NCBI GenBank assembly: GCA_963815475.1
Contig: CAWFHD010000003.1
Location: forward strand, 7,564,001-7,628,000
From: Sulfopaludibacter sp963815475
Lineage (GTDB): Bacteria; Acidobacteriota; Terriglobia; Bryobacterales; Bryobacteraceae
Length of the DNA stretch: 64,000 nucleotides
Direction: 5' to 3'
Of the stretch, positions 18,601 through 29,763 are shown one piece after another. A model generated the notes under the pieces. It made no database searches, was not told the DNA's origin, and saw only the letters and a program-made list of their open reading frames with translations. The position numbers and the translations under genes were made by a program. Each line of letters starts with the position of its first letter. The first letter of the stretch is position 1.

Positions 18601-20787
18601 GTGCACCATTTGCCCCAGCGGATCCAGACGGTCTGTTACGTCCTTGCCGCATTCCTTCTACTCCCTGCACAAGCTGCTGCGGTAGCTTCGATCTCCGGCG
18701 CGCAAGGCTTCGTGGTGACCGTGGATCCCACGGGAACCTACGACATTCAGCTTCAGAATCCGGCGTGGACCTTCGGCGGCAGCCTTGGCACGCCCCTCTC
18801 GAACCTGACCGTGGCCACAGGCGCCGATAGCGCTGGAAGCTACGGCGAGATCTCCTTCGATTTCCGCACCGACGCCCCACGCCACGCCGCTATCCGTGCC
18901 TACCAAAACCACCAGGCGGTGCTGTTCACGCTCGGCACTCCTAACGGCGGACCCAATTCAGTCGTCTTTCCCAATCTCAGCCGATACCCCACCGGTCTGA
19001 ATCACATCGCATTCGCCGGGACGTTCGCGAATTATACCTTCACCAGCCTGCCTCCGGAGAGTCCCTGGATGTTCTTCGATTCGGCGGCCAATGCTTTTAT
19101 CGTTTCCGCCGCCTCGCATTTCATGGTGTCGCAGACCAGCAGCGGGCCGCATGGCGAGCTGATGGCTGGAGTCGCGCCCTCCATCGCTTCCCTGCCTCCA
19201 GGATTTTCGAACCAGGTGCTGCTCGTCGCGGACTCAGGTATCAATCGTACCTTCGAAAGCTGGGGCCAAACGCTCACCGGCATTCAAGGGAAGACCCGGC
19301 CCGCCAACGACGCGGACGTCAGCCTGAACCGCCTCAATTATTGGACCGATAACGGCGCCAGCTATTATTATCATTCCGAAGCCGGCTCTACCGCCCCTAT
19401 GTTCGGCCCCATCAATCCCTTCACCGCCGCCAATCCCTATGAACAGACTTTGTGGGGAGTGAAGAGCAGCCTCGATTCGCTAGGCATCGGGATCGGCGCC
19501 TTGCAGCTCGATAGCTGGTTTTATCCCAAAGGAGCGAATCTTGACTGGACCGATTCAGCCGATGGCATCTATGAATATCAAGCCGCGCCCACGCTTTTCA
19601 CGTCCGGTTTGACGGCCTTCCAAAAGACCATCGGTCTGCCCCTGATTACGCACGCGCGCTGGATCGATGCCAGCAGCCCCTATCGCCAGAAGTATCAGAT
19701 CTCCGGAAATGTCGCGACCGACCCGGCTTACTGGTACGACACCGCCGCCTACCTCAAATCCGCCGGCGTGAGTATCTATGAGCAGGACTGGTTGGGAGCG
19801 CAGGCGCAGACTGCCTTCAATCTTACCGATGCCGACGCGTTTCTCGATAACATGGCGGTCGCCATGAACCAGCAGGGCATCAACATGCAATACTGCATGG
19901 CCACGCCGCGCCATTTCCTGCAGGCTTCGAAGTACGGCAACCTGACCACAATCCGCGTGAGCGGAGACCGCTTCGAACCTACCAAGTGGTCGGCCTTCCT
20001 GTATACCTCGCGCCTGGCTGGCGCCGTAGGAGCCTGGCCGTTCACCGACGTGTTCATGAGCGGCGAGACCGGCAACCTGATTCTGGCGTCTCTTTCCGCG
20101 GGTCCGGTGGGAATCGGCGACCGCATTGGCAGCATCAACAAGTCCAACCTGCTGCACGCCGTGCGGCTGGACGGCGTGATCGTGAAGCCGGACGTGCCTA
20201 TCACGCCGCTCGACAACAGTTACCTGAACGATGCGCAGGGCCCCGGGTCCCCTATGATCGCGTCCACCTACACTGACTTCGGCGATCTGCGAACTTACTA
20301 CCTGTTCGCCTATCCGCAGGGGACCAGCACCAACGCGCAGTTCTCCATGGCGAATGTAGGCGCCAAAGGGCCGGTTTACCTCTACGACTACATCGCCGAT
20401 TCCGGCGCAATCGTGCGCCCGTCGGACCCAGTGAGTCTCACCATCGCAAATGGCTTCTCCTATATGATCGCGGCCCCGGTAGGCCCCTCGGGAATGGCTC
20501 TCCTCGGCGATATTGCACAGTACGTCACCATGGGCAAGAAACGCGTGAGCGCAGTGACGGATAACGGGATGCTTCAATTCACGGTGACTTTCGCCAAGGG
20601 CGAGACTTCACGAATCATCCAAGGCTACTCGCCAGATCCGCCGCATGTGCGCGCGCAGCACGGCGTCGCCTCGTTCGCCAGTTACGACTACGCGACCCAG
20701 CGATTTCACGTCGTATTGTCGCCGGGAGCCGATGGCACTGCTACCGTCGAGCTGCGAAGAGGAGCCCGCGCCGCACACGGACGCTAG
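18601..20787 (+). CDS. secreted glycoside-hydrolase-like protein (GH36-type layout suspected)
   Basis: The 728-residue product opens with a signal peptide (about residues 1-27, ending QAAA) and an N-terminal beta-rich region. A central region has barrel-like motifs: LNYWTDNGASYYYH, LQLDSWFYPKG, LITHARWID, YEQDWLGAQ and IRVSGDRFEP. The order resembles GH36/raffinose-synthase-like enzymes, in which one Asp is the nucleophile and another in an SGD motif is the acid/base. Candidates here are the Asp of EQDW and the Asp of SGDR. A beta-sandwich-like C-terminus follows. The GTG start at 18601 is supported by AGGAG 7 bases upstream. Substrate is unknown; assignment to a numbered family is inference. 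Confidence 0.55.
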   Translation: MHHLPQRIQTVCYVLAAFLLLPAQAAAVASISGAQGFVVTVDPTGTYDIQLQNPAWTFGGSLGTPLSNLTVATGADSAGSYGEISFDFRTDAPRHAAIRAYQNHQAVLFTLGTPNGGPNSVVFPNLSRYPTGLNHIAFAGTFANYTFTSLPPESPWMFFDSAANAFIVSAASHFMVSQTSSGPHGELMAGVAPSIASLPPGFSNQVLLVADSGINRTFESWGQTLTGIQGKTRPANDADVSLNRLNYWTDNGASYYYHSEAGSTAPMFGPINPFTAANPYEQTLWGVKSSLDSLGIGIGALQLDSWFYPKGANLDWTDSADGIYEYQAAPTLFTSGLTAFQKTIGLPLITHARWIDASSPYRQKYQISGNVATDPAYWYDTAAYLKSAGVSIYEQDWLGAQAQTAFNLTDADAFLDNMAVAMNQQGINMQYCMATPRHFLQASKYGNLTTIRVSGDRFEPTKWSAFLYTSRLAGAVGAWPFTDVFMSGETGNLILASLSAGPVGIGDRIGSINKSNLLHAVRLDGVIVKPDVPITPLDNSYLNDAQGPGSPMIASTYTDFGDLRTYYLFAYPQGTSTNAQFSMANVGAKGPVYLYDYIADSGAIVRPSDPVSLTIANGFSYMIAAPVGPSGMALLGDIAQYVTMGKKRVSAVTDNGMLQFTVTFAKGETSRIIQGYSPDPPHVRAQHGVASFASYDYATQRFHVVLSPGADGTATVELRRGARAAHGR

Positions 20788-20830
20788 GATCGGCCGGACC
20801 TACCGCTAGAACTTACCGCTAGAATAGTAC

Positions 20831-22496
20831 ATGTCAAAACGGTCCGGGCTGGGGTGCTTCCTGCTGCTTTCGGCCGTCTTCCTGATCGTCAATCGGGCAG
20901 CCTATAAAGGCTACTTCCAAGCCGACGAATTCGACACTATGGGCTGGGCGCAGATGGGCTCGGCCAGGACATTACTTCGAGGCGATGGCCTCGCCGCTGT
21001 TTTCGACAATCAACTTTCGTCCCACTGCACACTTCTACTTTCACGAGGCCATTCTGCACTTAGGTCTCGACTTCCCCAAGTACGTGCTGGTGGTCCACCT
21101 GGTCCATCTGTTCAATGTCTGGCTGATCTGGGTGCTGGCCCGCAGGCTCGGCGCATCGCCGGCGGGCGCGGCACTGGGCTGCATCTTCTTTGCGCTGCAC
21201 ATGGCCCTCTTCGATGCGTTTTGGAAGCCGATGTATATCTTCGACGTCCTGTGCGCTACGTTTTGCCTGCTGAGTGTCCTCTTCTATGCGCGGCGTCGGT
21301 GGATCCTCAGTTTCGTGTCGTATTGGCTTGCATATAAGTCGAAGGAACTCGCGGTGATGCTGCCGGTGGTGCTGGCCGCCTATGAGATCTGGTTCGGCAG
21401 CCGCCGCTGGAAGCCGCTGGTTCCGTTCTTTCTCGCGTCGCTCTCCTTCGGGCTGCAGGGCCTCATCCTAAATCCCAACAAGAACAACGAGTATACCTTC
21501 CGCTTCACCCTGTCGGCCTTAGGAACCAGCAGCATCTATTACGCCGGACGCGTCCTGCTGGTGCCTTATCTTGGGTTCGTGCTCCCACTGGCGGCATTCC
21601 TGGCCCGCAACCGTCGCACATGGTTCGGGCTGGCGATGATGGCCACTCTCTTTGTGCCATTGCTCTTTCTGCCCTTCCGCATGTTCAGCGCGTATTGCTA
21701 CACGCCGTTCACCGGCCTGGCGATTGTGCTCGCAGGCGTAGTGGAGACCACCGGCGCATTGCCGGTCGCGCTGCTGATTCTCTTCTGGCTGCCGCAAGAC
21801 CTTCACGAACTCCGCGTGCAGCGCCGCGTCACTTTGACGCGCGATGACGAAGTGCGCCTGTGGATGCAGGGCTTGCAGCAGTTCGCCGCCACCCACCCGC
21901 AATTCGACGCCGCGGTCTGGGCCGGCCGCATTTCCGGCTTCGCCGATTGGGGCGTCAGCGGAGCTGTGGCCGTCGCCTTCCATGACAACGGCATCAAGGT
22001 CTTTCACTACGATGGACCGGCGCCGCCCGACACCGCCAAAATGGACCGCGTCGCGTATCTGGTCTGGAATCGGCAGCAATTGAGCACCGCCATCCACGCG
22101 CGCACCGAACCCGACCGGTCCGCCATCCAGGTAGATCGAGCAGCCGGCCTGTGGCAAGTGGATCAAGGCTGGAACGACGTGGACGGCAACCACCGCTGGA
22201 CCAGCCCGCGCGCCCAAGCCCACCTCAATCGGCCTCCCGGCGTGGACCGGTTTGGGATGCACATGATCGTGCCCTGGGATCAACTCTCCCGAACCGGTCC
22301 GGTGACTGTCCATGTGAAACTGAACGGCGCGGAGCTCGAACCGCGACAGTTCGATCACGGCGGCGATGCCGATGCCGAATGGGTTCTACCTTCCGGTCCA
22401 TCCGGCAGAGTAAACGTCATGATCGAGGCGGAGCCGCTATACCAGCCGGGGCAGGACGCTCTGGGCGTCGCGGTCCGCAGTCTCGACTTCAAGTAG
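20831..22496 (+). CDS. GT-C-like integral membrane protein with C-terminal beta-sandwich domain, frameshifted
   Basis: The N-terminal frame gives a first helix (LGCFLLLSAVFLIVN) and an acidic loop (YFQADEFDTMGW), as in GT-C glycosyltransferases, where a loop acidic residue is catalytic. Near 20960-20972 the frame shifts by one extra base and continues HYFEAM ... FRPTAHFYF, then about nine further hydrophobic segments. From about residue 330 the protein is soluble and beta-rich, ending in a domain with GPVTVHVKLNGAEL and FDHGGDAD. That domain resembles the stand-alone lipoprotein at 31913-32422 (GPVTLAIAINGKPF ... CDHAGDY). Restored length is about 554 residues. It probably transfers a lipid-linked sugar outside the inner membrane; this is inference from topology. 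Confidence 0.6.
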
Positions 22497-22734
22497 TCCT
22501 AATCGGCGGATCGATCGCGCTACGAAGCGCTTTTCGATGTGTGAATTCCTTGCGACGACAGGGCGCCGCCAGGAGTTGTCCAATCGGAGTTTTGTCGACC
22601 GCCTGTCAAGATGGCTGCCTCTTTCTACGAGTGGCGCGTCACTTGGCGGTAGCCGCAGTACAAGACCAAGAATCCACACACCTGCGAATGCCAAATTCAA
22701 GCCGCGAAGGCGGCGAGCGGCAGCAACAGGTGGT

Positions 22735-24660
22735 TCATTGCAATCCGATCGAGCGCAGTAATGCGCTAAAGCGCGGATCGGCCCGCATCTCTGCAAAACG
22801 GGGATCTACGCCGAGGAAGGCAACCCTTGGGGATCCCTCGCGAACCGCGGCCCAGAGTAGTTCGAAGGTCTTACTTTTATCTCCCAAGCCTACGCTCGCT
22901 ATGGCCAGATCGTATGAGGAAATGAATCGACGCGCCGCTTCCCGCCTCAGGTCCTGGAGCATCCTGGATGCCTCGGGGCGTCTCCCGGCCAGCGCCAATG
23001 CGTGGGCAAGGGACGCGGCGTACATCGAGCTGCCACCTGCCAGTGTCGAGGCTTTGTGCAACTCGGCAATTGCTTCCCCGAGCATGCCCTTTTGCTCGAA
23101 CGCCTGTCCGAGGACTAAGCGGGCCGGTGCGAAATCGGGGTCAATCTGGACGGCGTTGCGGCCCTCTTCGATCGCCTTATCGTACTGGCCGGCGAAGAAA
23201 TACCGCGAGCTGACCCACGCATTGATGATGTTCGAGAGCGGATCGAGTTCCCGCGCGCGCTGCGATTCCGCGATAGCTTCCGGGTGACGACCAACCAGGG
23301 ACAAGTACTCGCCGTACCAATGATGGCCGTTGGCGTAATTCGGATTGAGTTCAATCGCGCGGCGGAATTCCCTTCCGGCGCCAGTCCAATCACGGTCGTA
23401 ATACAAATTGACGAATGCCAGCGAGGTGTGTGCCTCGGCCATGGAGTCGTCCAGACTGAGTGCTTTGAAGATTGCCGCCTTGGCCCGTGGAAAAGTATCG
23501 GAGGGGGGCAGGAATCCGTACCAGCCGAGCGGCAGCCAACTGTCCGCCAGGCCATCGTAAGCCAGAGCATAGTTGGGATCCCTGTCGATCGCCAACTGAA
23601 AAAAGTCGATAGCTTTCTTGAGGCCCTCTTGGTTGCGCTTGTTCCAGAAAACGCGACCATTGGAATAGGCGCGAAAGGCTTCGGGGTCCGAATCGCGGAT
23701 TCGGGCCAATAGCGCCCGATCATGCGGCCTCAAGGTGGCGCGAATCTCCTCGGCGATTCGCCGCGCTACCTCCGCCTGGAGACCAAACACATCGCGCAAA
23801 TCTCTTTCGTAGCTGTTGCTCCACAGCTGGCGGTCCATGCCGGCGTGAATGAGTTCCACGTTAATCCGCACCCGGTCGCCCGATCGCAATACGGAGCCAT
23901 CGACCACTGCATCGACATTCAACTCGCGTGCGATGTCCGGAAGCGGTTTGCCGCTGCCTCGATAGTGCATCGACGAAGTCCGGGAGATGACGCGCAGAGA
24001 GCCGACGCCTTCCAGGTATTGGCGGAGTGCATCGGTCATACCCTCTACGAACAAATTCTGCTCGGGATCGCTCGATAGGTTCGCCAGCGGAAGCACCACC
24101 AGGGATCGCACCGGACCGGGCGAAGTCCAGCCGCGGACCATGTCGCGCAGGCGGCCGAGGTTCATGACGAGCACTGCCAGCAGGATGAGGCCAGCAGCCC
24201 CGGTTACACACAAAATGAGTCGACGGCGTGCCTCGGGTTTGGCTCGCGACCCCGGTTCCGGATCCGCATGCCCGGCCGGCGGCGGCGCCTGAAGGGCCTC
24301 TTCAGCAGGGTGGCTTACGGGTGCGATGAAACGATAACCCAGGCCGGCAAGAGTCTCGATGAAGCGCGGGGCATCGGCCGAGTCGCCCAATGCGGCTCGC
24401 AGCCTCTTCATCGCGGCGTTCAGGCTGTGTTCAAAGTCGACGTACGTGTCGGCAGGCCAGAGCCGCCGTTGCAACTCCTCGCGCGGCACCGGTTCGCCGC
24501 GACGCTCAAGCAGCATCGTCAGCACCTCGACAGGCTGGCCCCGCAGCTTCACACGTAAGCCATGCTTGCGCAGTTCTCCCGAGCCGGGCTGAAATTCGAA
24601 CGGTCCGAAACGGCTTATCCCTAACGGGACGCTCGCTCTCGCCGTGATGCCATTTCCCAT
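22735..24660 (-). CDS. CadC-like transmembrane transcriptional regulator with TPR repeats
   Basis: Residues about 15-115 form an OmpR/PhoB-type winged helix (FGPFEFQPGSGELRKHG, then LRGQPVEVLTMLLERRG and FIETLAGLGYRF). A Pro-rich linker and one transmembrane helix (about 145-168, LILCVTGAAGLILLAVLVM) precede a TolB/FlgO-like segment (VVLPLANLSSDPEQNLFVEGMTDALR cut here into parts: VVLPLANLSSDPE and FVEGMTDALRQYL). About six TPR repeats run to the end. The arrangement is that of one-component membrane regulators that read an extracytoplasmic signal and bind DNA directly. The target is unknown; the divergent haloperoxidase gene across a 267-bp gap is the nearest candidate. Confidence 0.85.
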   Translation of the reverse strand: MGNGITARASVPLGISRFGPFEFQPGSGELRKHGLRVKLRGQPVEVLTMLLERRGEPVPREELQRRLWPADTYVDFEHSLNAAMKRLRAALGDSADAPRFIETLAGLGYRFIAPVSHPAEEALQAPPPAGHADPEPGSRAKPEARRRLILCVTGAAGLILLAVLVMNLGRLRDMVRGWTSPGPVRSLVVLPLANLSSDPEQNLFVEGMTDALRQYLEGVGSLRVISRTSSMHYRGSGKPLPDIARELNVDAVVDGSVLRSGDRVRINVELIHAGMDRQLWSNSYERDLRDVFGLQAEVARRIAEEIRATLRPHDRALLARIRDSDPEAFRAYSNGRVFWNKRNQEGLKKAIDFFQLAIDRDPNYALAYDGLADSWLPLGWYGFLPPSDTFPRAKAAIFKALSLDDSMAEAHTSLAFVNLYYDRDWTGAGREFRRAIELNPNYANGHHWYGEYLSLVGRHPEAIAESQRARELDPLSNIINAWVSSRYFFAGQYDKAIEEGRNAVQIDPDFAPARLVLGQAFEQKGMLGEAIAELHKASTLAGGSSMYAASLAHALALAGRRPEASRMLQDLRREAARRFISSYDLAIASVGLGDKSKTFELLWAAVREGSPRVAFLGVDPRFAEMRADPRFSALLRSIGLQ

Positions 24661-24927
24661 CCTTCCTACCCTTGGGAGCTGATTCTAACACTTTCCGAGT
24701 CTCCTCAAACCTCCACAAGACCATATGGGAACGTATCACCAGCGATGGCAAGTTCCGTCGATTCATGCCTTTGTCATTTCACCTGGATTTCTCCCCCAGA
24801 GCCTTGCCAAGCGGCGCCGGGTGCGCGATGCTGCCTCGACATGTGAAGGCCGCGAATGCGCCCGACTCCCAATCGGTGCGCGTCTCGCGAGCGATTCGCA
24901 TATTTCAACACTTGGAGGAGAACGACC

Positions 24928-26183
24928 ATGAAGTGTATCCCTAGCCTTTGCGCCTGGGCATTATTAGCGAGTATGGCCGCGAGCGGCATAGCGGCTGCCG
25001 ATGAAATCAGCGATTGGAACCAGATGCTGCTGCAGGCGATGCTGACCAGCCCCGTAACCGCTGCTCCGCTTACCATGCGCCCCGCGGCCATCGTCGAAGC
25101 CGCGGTCTTCGATGCTGTAAATGGAATCGACCGGCGTTACATGCCGATCTACGTTCCGCCCGCGGCGCCCCCGGGAACATCCGCGCGAGCGGCGGCCGTT
25201 GAGGCCGCATATACGGCTCTAGTGAGCCTTTATCCCAACCAGAAACCCAAATTCGATCAGCAGCTCACAGCTTCTCTGGCGGCTATCACCGACACGACCG
25301 ACGCAGTCAAGCAGGGATTGGCCTGGGGTCAGACAGTGGCGCAGGAGATTCTGGCGTGGCGCAGCCAGGACGGATTCTCGGACTCGGTTCCGGCGTACCT
25401 CGGGGGAACGCAGCCCGGCCAGTGGCGGCCAACGCCGCCGGCCATGGCGCAGGCACTCGCACCCAGTTGGCCACTACCGCCCCGTGGGTCATGCGCTCAC
25501 CTTCGCAGTTCCGCACCGCCGGCCCGCCTGCCCTGACCAGCGATCAGTATCTGGCCGATTATAACGAGACCAAGAGCATGGGAAGTTCGACTAATTCCGG
25601 CCGAACCGGCGACCAGACTCTCTTTTCGAATTTCTGGCAGGCCGGCAATCCGCCCGATTATTTCGATCCGACAGTCCTCTCCCTCGCCGCGCAGCATCAT
25701 TTTTCAATGGTGCAGACAGCCCGCCTCCTTGCGCTGGTCAATCTGGCGATGGCGGACGCGATCATCGGCTGCTGGGACGCCAAGTATACCTACGGCTCCT
25801 GGCGGCCGATCACGGCGATCCAACTGGCTGGCTCGGACGGCAATGACAATACCACGCCCGACTCGGCCTGGACTCCACTGATTACGACTCCGGCTTTTCC
25901 CGAATATCCTTCCGCGCACTCCTGCGTCAGTGGCGCGGCGGCCCAGATCCTGTCGCAAACGTTCGGCGAGGAAACGTCCTTCAGTGTCGGCTCAAGCGCA
26001 ATGCCAGGAGTCACCCGCAGGTTCACCAACTTCTCCGCCGCTTTGGAAGAGATCAAGAACGCACGCGTATTCGGGGGCATCCATTTCCGGACGGCCTGCG
26101 TCGACGGGACCTCGCTTGGCATCTCGGTGGGAGATTATGTGATGGCGCATGCTCTGCTACCGATTGCAGGAGGCGCGCGCTAG
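24928..26183 (+). CDS. secreted vanadium-dependent haloperoxidase-like (PAP2-fold) enzyme, frameshifted
   Basis: The start at 24928 has GGAGGAG 7 bases upstream and a signal peptide (about 24 residues, ending AAADE). The N-terminal half is helical, like bacterial vanadium chloroperoxidase relatives. After a one-base loss near 25455-25475, the second half contains the vanadate/phosphate pocket: KYTYGSWRP (Lys and Arg), EYPSAHSC (Ser and catalytic His) and GGIHFRTACVDG (Arg and Gly-rich loop). Restored length is about 418 residues. Such enzymes oxidise halides with hydrogen peroxide; some relatives are phosphatases. Which activity applies cannot be read from sequence alone. The downstream 208 bp before the next gene hold no certain gene. 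Confidence 0.8.
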
Positions 26184-26391
26184 TCCCCGGCAGCAGGGAG
26201 GCAGGACTCATTACTGTTTCCCGGCAGACTGGCGCCATTCTCTTGGAGGTCATGATGGCGGTTCCGCTGCGCTGCGCCGCGGCATGGACGCCGCACTTTA
26301 TCAGCTCGACCATGGCCAGCGGCGCCGAGCGGCCCGAGCGCCGTATCTTTCTCCAAGATGGCCGGTTCGGCCTTCTTGAGTTCTACTGACC

Positions 26392-28655
26392 TTACTGAAT
26401 CGCGATCGTGACGCCGGACTGGCTGGCGGCGCTCCCCACCGTCATCGTTACCGGAACCTTCATGCCGATCACGCCAGGCGGCAACTGGATGTTCACCTGG
26501 AGCACACCCTCCACTTCGAAGGGCGCAGCCCCCGCGTATAACACCGTGGCAGGCTGTCCGCCCACCGTGACGCTTACGGGGAGTACGGGTTGCGGCAGGC
26601 TGTCCGTGCCCACTACCATCCCGTCGATACCTGGTGGATTGGTTTGGCCGGCGCCGGTCGCGTATAGCACCATCGTGGAGCCGGCCGCCGCTGGGTTATC
26701 GATCGAGTTGACGTTGTAGTCCTGGTTCAACGCTGCCGCCTGTCCCCGCCCGAGCCGTCCGCGGCAAACAGCGCCGGCGTGGCATCCGTCACTGGGACCG
26801 ACAGAGAGTTCGACATCTGTCCCGCATACTGCACCTGAACCTGCGTTACGTTGCTGACAGCGAACGGAACCACTGCACTCACCTGGCCCGGCGACGCGAA
26901 GATCATGGGCGCCGCTACGCTATCGAACAACACTTGCGTATTGCCCAGCAGCGTCGTCACATTTCCGTTGTTGTCCAGTTGCAAGCCGGTGGACCCCGTA
27001 TCCGCCAGGTTCTGGCCGAAGATGGTCACAATGTCGCCAGGCGAAACCGCGCCCTGCGCATAACTGGCTGCATTCGATATCGCCGCGATCGCAGGAACGG
27101 GGTTCGTAGCACCCTGCCCTCCCAGCAGACCATACACCGTCACCGTGTTCGACCACGTCGGCACGTAGACTTTGCCGTTCACCACGGTCGGATTGGCGAA
27201 CTTGGCAAAGGTGCCCAGAGAATCCTGCGCACCCGCGACCATATCGCTGTTCCACAATTCGTTGCTCAGGTTGGTGGCGTCATACGCATGAAGAGTGCCC
27301 GGAAGGTTTGCACTGCTGTGATCTCCGGTAGTTACCCACAGTACGCCTGTGCCGTCCTGTGTTCCGTTGGCGGAAATGCTCATACCTAGGTAAGGATTGT
27401 CCAGGGGCGTTCCGGAAGTGACGGAGGCAGGTGCGGCACTCAGAGCCCCACCATTTACTGGGTAACACCTCACATAGCCAAACAACTCAGGAAGGTACAC
27501 ATAGGTGACATTACCTTTATTCCAGATGGCGAAGTTGAAGATTCCGCCGACTTGCGTGGCCTGGAGTATCTGAGCGTTGCCGTTGACGCCCCTGCCCATG
27601 GCATCGCCGTTCACCAGGTATAGGCTGCCGTTCTTGTCTCCGCCCAACACCATATGTGTGCCGGGAAGCAGCGCTGCGCCCCCCGCCAGGTCCACGTCGT
27701 TATCGGATAAGTATTGCCAGTTCGACGGAGTGTACCAATCCTGAATGCCCAGTTTCCCGGAGAACTTCAGAAAGGTCTCCGAAAAGTTATTAACTCCGTC
27801 GTAATCCCCGTTCCCGGATATGGCATAAATACTACCGGCGTCGTCGGCGGCCAACCCACGGCCGGATTGCCAGATCGCGCCACCCACTCCAGTGAGTGTG
27901 TCGTTGAAAACTGCCGGCGCCTGGCGCAAATTGGAGGCGTTATAACCGAACAACCAGCCATGCCACGGCCCTGAATCGGCATGCGAGCCGAAGCTTAGGT
28001 AAACCGATCCGTTGGCCAGCAGCAGCCCAGGGCGCTGAATCTCCCATGCAGGATCGAAGGCAATAGTTCCATTATCTGAGCCCGCTCCCAGGCCGGCTAC
28101 TTTCGCGGTAATGGTAACCGGGCCGTTCATCACTTCCTTCCCGGTTGTGATGTCGAGCGCATGCAATTGAAAACTGGGCGCCGAGCCCTGCATGGTCTCC
28201 GCCACTACGTAGAGCACTCCCGCCTGCGGGTCGATAGCGCCGGTGCTCAGGATCCCAATCTCCGGCGCCACGTCGAAGAAGTTATCGAATAGGGTATTTG
28301 GCACTGAAGGTCCCAAATTGACCTGCCACAACAGTATGGGCGAAGCTACAGAATCGGCATCATAGGCGAAGACACTATTATGCTGCGTAGATATATAAAG
28401 TACGTTGTGAGTGCCTTGGCCCGGGATAACTACACCGCTAACGTAAAGCGGTTGGGCATAAACCTGACCATCCACGGGCAAATTGCCCACCTTACCGAAA
28501 TTGCCCGGCGCAACATTCGCCGCGGTAAGTGTACTCTCCTGTAGATTCGCGTTCGATCTATCGTTCGAATAATTATCGGTAACGACATTGACTTGCGCCG
28601 TTGAGAATGCAGAGAAGCTCGCAAGATATACAGCAACAACACCAGGGCGCGTCAT
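26392..28655 (-). CDS. secreted beta-propeller protein with Solibacter-type C-terminal domain, frameshifted
   Basis: The signal peptide (MTRPGVVAVYLASFSAFSTAQ) is followed by a propeller-like region of about 500 residues (VDGQVYAQPLYVSG, NVLYISTQHNSVFAYDAD, LLANGSVYLSFG). This is paralogous to the protein at 33076-34593. From about residue 520 comes a TIGR03437-like domain (ISNAASYAQGAVSPGDIVTIFG, NTQVLFDSVAAPMIFASPGQ). Near 26730-26760 the frame shifts by one missing base in a G-rich stretch, and the domain continues LNQDYNVNSIDNPA ... GVTIAIQ to the stop at 26392. Restored length is about 754 residues. The role is probably extracellular binding or catalysis; PQQ-type catalytic residues could not be verified. 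Confidence 0.8.
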
Positions 28656-28831
28656 GATGAGTATTCTTCGATACAGAGCAGCATTCCCTGCCCATCTACT
28701 ACTGCTTTTACAAACACCCTCGTTTCAAAAATGTTGCACGTCGGCACCCAAACAGAATTCTGAATCCGAATAGCTAATTTGGGAGTCTAAGCGAAAGATG
28801 TGGCCGAGCCGCAACTGTAAGGGAGTCGGTG

Positions 28832-29763
28832 CTACTTTAGAGTGGGGCTGAAACCACCAGCCCGATATGACTCGAGCAGAGCGCCCTCGGCAGGACCATA
28901 CAACGGAGCGCGGCAATGGCTGCCACTCTCCATCTCCACCAGCATTCGGAACCGCTCCAGCAGCATCTGGCTCTGGTACACGCCACCGATGTACGCTACT
29001 TCCACCACTTCACCCGGTTGCCAAAGCTGCCTTCGCACCGCGGCCGCGAGCATCGCAAGCTGCATGGCGCCGCCATTCAGAATCTCCAGCGCTACGCCAT
29101 CGCCATTCATCGCCGCCTCGTCCACCCGCGCCGCCAGAGTCGCTACCCGCGACCGCGGCCATTCGTCGGTATAAAACCGATGCAGCGCATGATTGGCATC
29201 GCGCGACTCGGTAGCCGCGAGCAGCGTCTCCCGCAGCGAAGTGGGCGGCCCCCAGCCTTCCTCCATCCTTAACGCGGCCCGCAAGGCCTGCCGCGCAATG
29301 TCGAATGCCCCGCCTTCATCGCCGAAAATGTAACCCCATCCCCCGGCGCGCGCCGTGCGACCCTCGGCATTTCTGCCGAACGCGATCGAGCCGGTCCCCG
29401 CGATGACGATGATTCCCTGCCCTGAAGCAGTGGCTCCGGCGAGCGCCGTCACCGCATCGGTGGTCACCACCAGCCGCTCAGTCCGCAGGATTCGCGCCAG
29501 AATCTCGCTGCTTATCGTCCGGTCCGCCGCTCATGCCAAAGCAGGCAGCTTCGAATTCCACGGTGGACGCATCCAGGCCCGCCCGGGCGCACGCAGCCGA
29601 GACGCTCCCGGCCACTGCGCGCTCCAGTTTGCCGCGCCCTTCGAGAGCGCCCGCATGGTTGCACGGACCGGCCTCGCCTTGCACCCAGAATCCGTCCGGT
29701 CTCATCGCCGATCAGCGCGGTGGTGCCCGATTGGCCGCCGTCCACTCCCAGGAAGAGCTTCAT
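28832..29763 (-). CDS. BadF/BadG-type sugar kinase (N-acetylglucosamine kinase-like), two frameshifts
   Basis: The N-terminus has the phosphate-1 motif MKLFLGVDGGQSGTTALIGD of the actin-like ATPase fold. The middle segment (EAGPCNHAG ... FEAACFGMSGGPDD) and the C-terminal segment (VVTTDAVTALAGAT, IVIAGTGSIAFGR, GGWGYIFGDEGG) follow in the other two frames. Frame changes lie near 29675-29690 and 29495-29525, each consistent with one extra base. Corrected length is about 309 residues, normal for this family, which includes N-acetylglucosamine and glucosamine kinases. Its ATG overlaps the stop of the glycosyltransferase gene (ATGA), so the two are co-translated; a role in sugar or cell-wall recycling fits. 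Confidence 0.75.

Noticed and set aside
22437..22796. Minus-strand frame across the gap between the GT-C and regulator genes.
   Set aside because: It runs into both neighbouring genes and has no family similarity; likely a chance frame.
26252..26389. A 45-codon plus-strand ORF with a GGAGG just upstream.
   Set aside because: No family motif, and it is short in GC-rich DNA where such frames arise by chance. It is kept only as a candidate for transcript evidence.
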